DNA of 33,255 nt, taken from Bacteroidaceae bacterium. GTDB taxonomy: Bacteria > Bacteroidota > Bacteroidia > Bacteroidales > Bacteroidaceae. The notes below the pieces were generated by a model. It was not told the DNA's origin and did no database searches. It saw only the letters and a list, made by a program, of their open reading frames with translations. Shown piece after piece: positions 31,254-33,255 of the stretch. Position numbers and translations under genes: made by a program. The number at the start of each line of letters is the position of its first letter. Within the stretch, counting starts at the first letter, position 1. The DNA lies in the NCBI GenBank assembly GCA_017547385.1, contig JAFYPU010000016.1, forward strand, positions 1-33,255. Direction: 5' to 3'.

Positions 31254-31295
31254 AAAAAGGCAGGAAGGAAACATTATCATTCCCCTCCTGCTTTA
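31254..31295 (-). terminator. terminator of the BspA-like gene
   Basis: On the minus strand AAAGCAGGAGGGGAA (31294-31280) pairs imperfectly, with G-T pairs and a one-base bulge, with TTTCCTTCCTGCCTTT, followed by TTTATAAC. It begins 8 bp past the stop codon. Confidence 0.75.
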
Positions 31296-31302
31296 TTTAT
31301 TA

Positions 31303-33255
31303 TCAGCGTACATAAACCTTTTTGCCGTTTATGATATAGATACCTGTTGGCAGTTCCTTGCTCAGTTGTTTTGCATCTGCATTACGCTTGATCAATTGGC
31401 CATTGATAGAGTAGACGTCAACTCTTGTATCTTTGCTCTCATCAATAGTCACTCCACCGATTTCCGAAAGCACATCTTCGATAAAGAAGAAATCTTTCCA
31501 CTGATTTGCCGATTGATAGGCAGAAAGTGTGTTCTCTGGTATTTGGAGTGTACATTCCCATTTGTTGATATCATCAAGGGCATTAGTATCACATGTGGGA
31601 GGAACTTCTGCGTAGCTAATCAGCTTCTTAAGGTTTACACAGTCCGAGAATGCCTCTTGTCCGATGCTCTTTACGCTTTTACCAAATGAGAAGTAATAAA
31701 GATTGCTACATCCGCTAAATGCCCACCTTCCGATAGTATTTATATTATCTCCGATAGTTACATTCTTCAGATTTGTACATCCATAGAATTCGTTGTCAGA
31801 GATTTCCTCTTCTTTGTCGGTGATAACCACAGAGCGGAGTGATGTGTTGCGATAGAAAGGTGAATAACCTTTGCTGCTAGATGTGTCATATGATATATTT
31901 CCTCCAATATAGACAGAATCTAATGGGCAGTCAGAAAATAGTGGGGAAGAATCATTTGAACCTAAATTTAAAAGCAATTTTCTGTCTTCAATAATAACTT
32001 CGGTCAAACTAGCACAACTTTTAAATACGTGATTTCCTATAGAGGTAACATTTGAAGGAATAGAAATTGAGGTTAAACCACATCCATTAAAGCAATAATT
32101 ACCTATGGACTTTATCGCATTTCCCAAATGGACTGTTGATAATCCCTGAATATCGGCAAAACAATAGTCCGCCAATGTTGTAACTTTATTTGGAATCGTT
32201 ATAGTCGTGAGGTTCTCACATTGCTGGAATGCGCTTTTACCGAGTGCCGTGATATCGTCTCCCAATGTTAGCGAGGATATACCTGTGCAACCATAGAAAG
32301 CTTTTTCTTCAATATTTCCGTTGTTTGTTATATTCAATATAGCATCATCTGCTTTTATTGCACCTTCAAATGCGCTAACACCGATATACCCCTTATTGGC
32401 AATAGTAGCTTGTTCTATCCCAGTACAACCATAGAATGCTTTTTCTTCAATATTTCCATTATTAGCAATATTCAATACGGCACCTTCTGCGATCATGGAG
32501 TTTTCAAATGCGCTTTTGCCAATAGACCCATCGTTGGCAATAGTAGCATTTGTGATACCTGTGCAACCATAGAAAGCATTATCACCAATATCTGCTTTAC
32601 TCGTAATAGAAAGTCGTTGTATATTGTTATTCCTGTATGCTAAATATGGCATTATATTTTGTATAGTCATAGTGACCCCTTTATATGAAACGGTTTCGCC
32701 AATGTTTATGTCAGTTTGTGTAGAGTCGTAATTACAGTCTATGGCATCGCAGGTACGGTCTGCAGGACTTGTTGGAACATATTTTATACCGTCTGTTTCA
32801 AACATTGAACTTAAGAAACCATATACTTTTATATTGTTAGCATAGCCGTATTGTTCGTTAGCGACATAATTGATAGTTCCCTTTAGGTTAGACCATCCTT
32901 TGGGTGGAGTGTTAGTTAACCAAATCACTTTTTTGGGAGTACTCTGATATGCACCAATTGAAAGTATTCCTGTTCCAATAGTCATAGATTTTATGTTTGA
33001 GCAGCCATAGAATGCACGTTCTCCAATACTAGTTACCGAATTAGGAATTTCAATGCTTGTTAAGCTAGAGCAGCCATAGAATGCACCTTCTCCAATACTA
33101 GTTGCTGAATTAGAAATTTCAATGCTTGTTAAGCTAGAGCAGTTATCGAATGCAGCATCTCCAATACTAGTTACCGAATTAGGAATTTCAATGCTTGTTA
33201 AGCCTGAGCAGTCTGCGAATGCAGCATCTCCAATACTAGTTACCGAATTAGGAAT
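31303..33255 (-). CDS. BspA-type leucine-rich-repeat surface protein (5' end outside the window)
   Basis: The frame is open without a stop from the stop codon at 31303 to the right edge, so at least 650 residues are encoded and the start lies outside. The ATG at 32985 is internal, not the true start. The first visible part is made of 23-residue repeats of the form [23 protein letters not shown], typical of LRR_5/BspA proteins. A non-repeat segment ([20 protein letters not shown]) follows, then more repeats, including units of 46 residues (AFYGCTGI...NNGNIEEK). The C-terminal part ends with [12 protein letters not shown] and [15 protein letters not shown], a tail like that of other exported Prevotella proteins. 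BspA proteins are surface adhesins in oral relatives; the role here is inferred. Base composition is more A+T-rich than the neighbours. Confidence 0.9.
   Translation of the reverse strand: MPNSVTSIGDAAFADCSGLTSIEIPNSVTSIGDAAFDNCSSLTSIEISNSATSIGEGAFYGCSSLTSIEIPNSVTSIGERAFYGCSNIKSMTIGTGILSIGAYQSTPKKVIWLTNTPPKGWSNLKGTINYVANEQYGYANNIKVYGFLSSMFETDGIKYVPTSPADRTCDAIDCNYDSTQTDINIGETVSYKGVTMTIQNIMPYLAYRNNNIQRLSITSKADIGDNAFYGCTGITNATIANDGSIGKSAFENSMIAEGAVLNIANNGNIEEKAFYGCTGIEQATIANKGYIGVSAFEGAIKADDAILNITNNGNIEEKAFYGCTGISSLTLGDDITALGKSAFQQCENLTTITIPNKVTTLADYCFADIQGLSTVHLGNAIKSIGNYCFNGCGLTSISIPSNVTSIGNHVFKSCASLTEVIIEDRKLLLNLGSNDSSPLFSDCPLDSVYIGGNISYDTSSSKGYSPFYRNTSLRSVVITDKEEEISDNEFYGCTNLKNVTIGDNINTIGRWAFSGCSNLYYFSFGKSVKSIGQEAFSDCVNLKKLISYAEVPPTCDTNALDDINKWECTLQIPENTLSAYQSANQWKDFFFIEDVLSEIGGVTIDESKDTRVDVYSINGQLIKRNADAKQLSKELPTGIYIINGKKVYVR
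32288..32600 (-). repeat. 138-bp repeats within the BspA-like gene
   Basis: The sequence around CAACCATAGAAAGC recurs at 32288, 32426 and 32564, exactly 138 bp (two 69-bp repeats) apart. The 46-residue protein units share the ends AFYGCTGI and NNGNIEEK. Confidence 0.8.
33001..33255 (-). repeat. 69-bp tandem repeats within the BspA-like gene
   Basis: The segment beginning at 33001 recurs at 33070, 33139 and 33208, exactly 69 bp apart, with only scattered base changes; the last unit is cut by the window edge. Each unit encodes one 23-residue leucine-rich repeat. Such near-identity at the DNA level suggests recent expansion. Confidence 0.9.

Noticed and set aside
31303-32985. Complete 560-residue protein starting at the ATG at 32985
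   Set aside because: The frame stays open to the right edge of the window and encodes more leucine-rich repeats, so this ATG is internal.
33001-33255. CRISPR-like direct repeats at the right edge
   Set aside because: The 69-bp units are contiguous, in frame and encode leucine-rich repeats; there are no spacers.

Overview
The window looks like chromosomal DNA of a Bacteroidota species, most likely of the Prevotella group. The reasons are the repeated promoter signature TAnnTTTG, often with TTTG about 19-20 bases upstream, the exbB-exbD-exbD-tonB operon, a BspA-type leucine-rich-repeat surface protein, a type-B ribosomal protein L31, a GH95 fucosidase and a GH109-type oxidoreductase-fold glycosidase. 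Most genes lie on the minus strand. No tRNA, rRNA, CRISPR array or complete insertion sequence was found.

Layout. Bases 1-276 have no gene but hold four boxes spaced exactly 31 bp apart that may be the end of an IS element lying left of the window, followed by an imperfect palindrome. Bases 277-7643 (minus) form a cell-envelope cluster: a membrane PASTA protein, an RluD-type pseudouridine synthase, D-Ala-D-Ala ligase, a PlsB/PlsC-like acyltransferase, a DUF2156 protein, a GNAT acetyltransferase and an exported phytase-like esterase-domain protein. One clear promoter is seen, ahead of the PASTA gene. A 595-base divergent region follows with a 21-base repeat patch, then a ROK-family glucokinase on the plus strand with a strong terminator.

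Bases 9467-13194 (minus) are the energy-transduction operon exbB-exbD-exbD-tonB. It is followed by a partial duplicate of tonB in which the TonB C-terminal domain is attached to a lipoprotein signal instead of a membrane helix; the duplication includes the terminator. Bases 13495-19851 (minus) encode a complete tripartite ABC efflux system: TolC-like outer-membrane protein, lipoprotein membrane-fusion protein, two separate ATPases and two ABC-2 permeases. A divergent AraC-type regulator is the natural candidate controller. The two ATPases correspond to the two halves of E. coli YbhF, and their degenerate motifs all fall in one of the two composite ATP sites.

Bases 21478-25164 encode a large secreted GH95 enzyme with about 380 N-terminal residues of unassigned, probably carbohydrate-binding, modules; its leader carries an 11-bp hairpin. 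Then come truA, the rpsF-rpsR-rplI ribosomal operon, a GH109-like protein, rpmE2 (L31), rpmH (L34, a 52-residue gene), and trpS, whose promoter abuts a 106-bp MITE-like inverted repeat. The right edge cuts through a BspA-like repeat protein that stays open to the last base and begins, within the window, with near-identical 69-bp tandem repeats.
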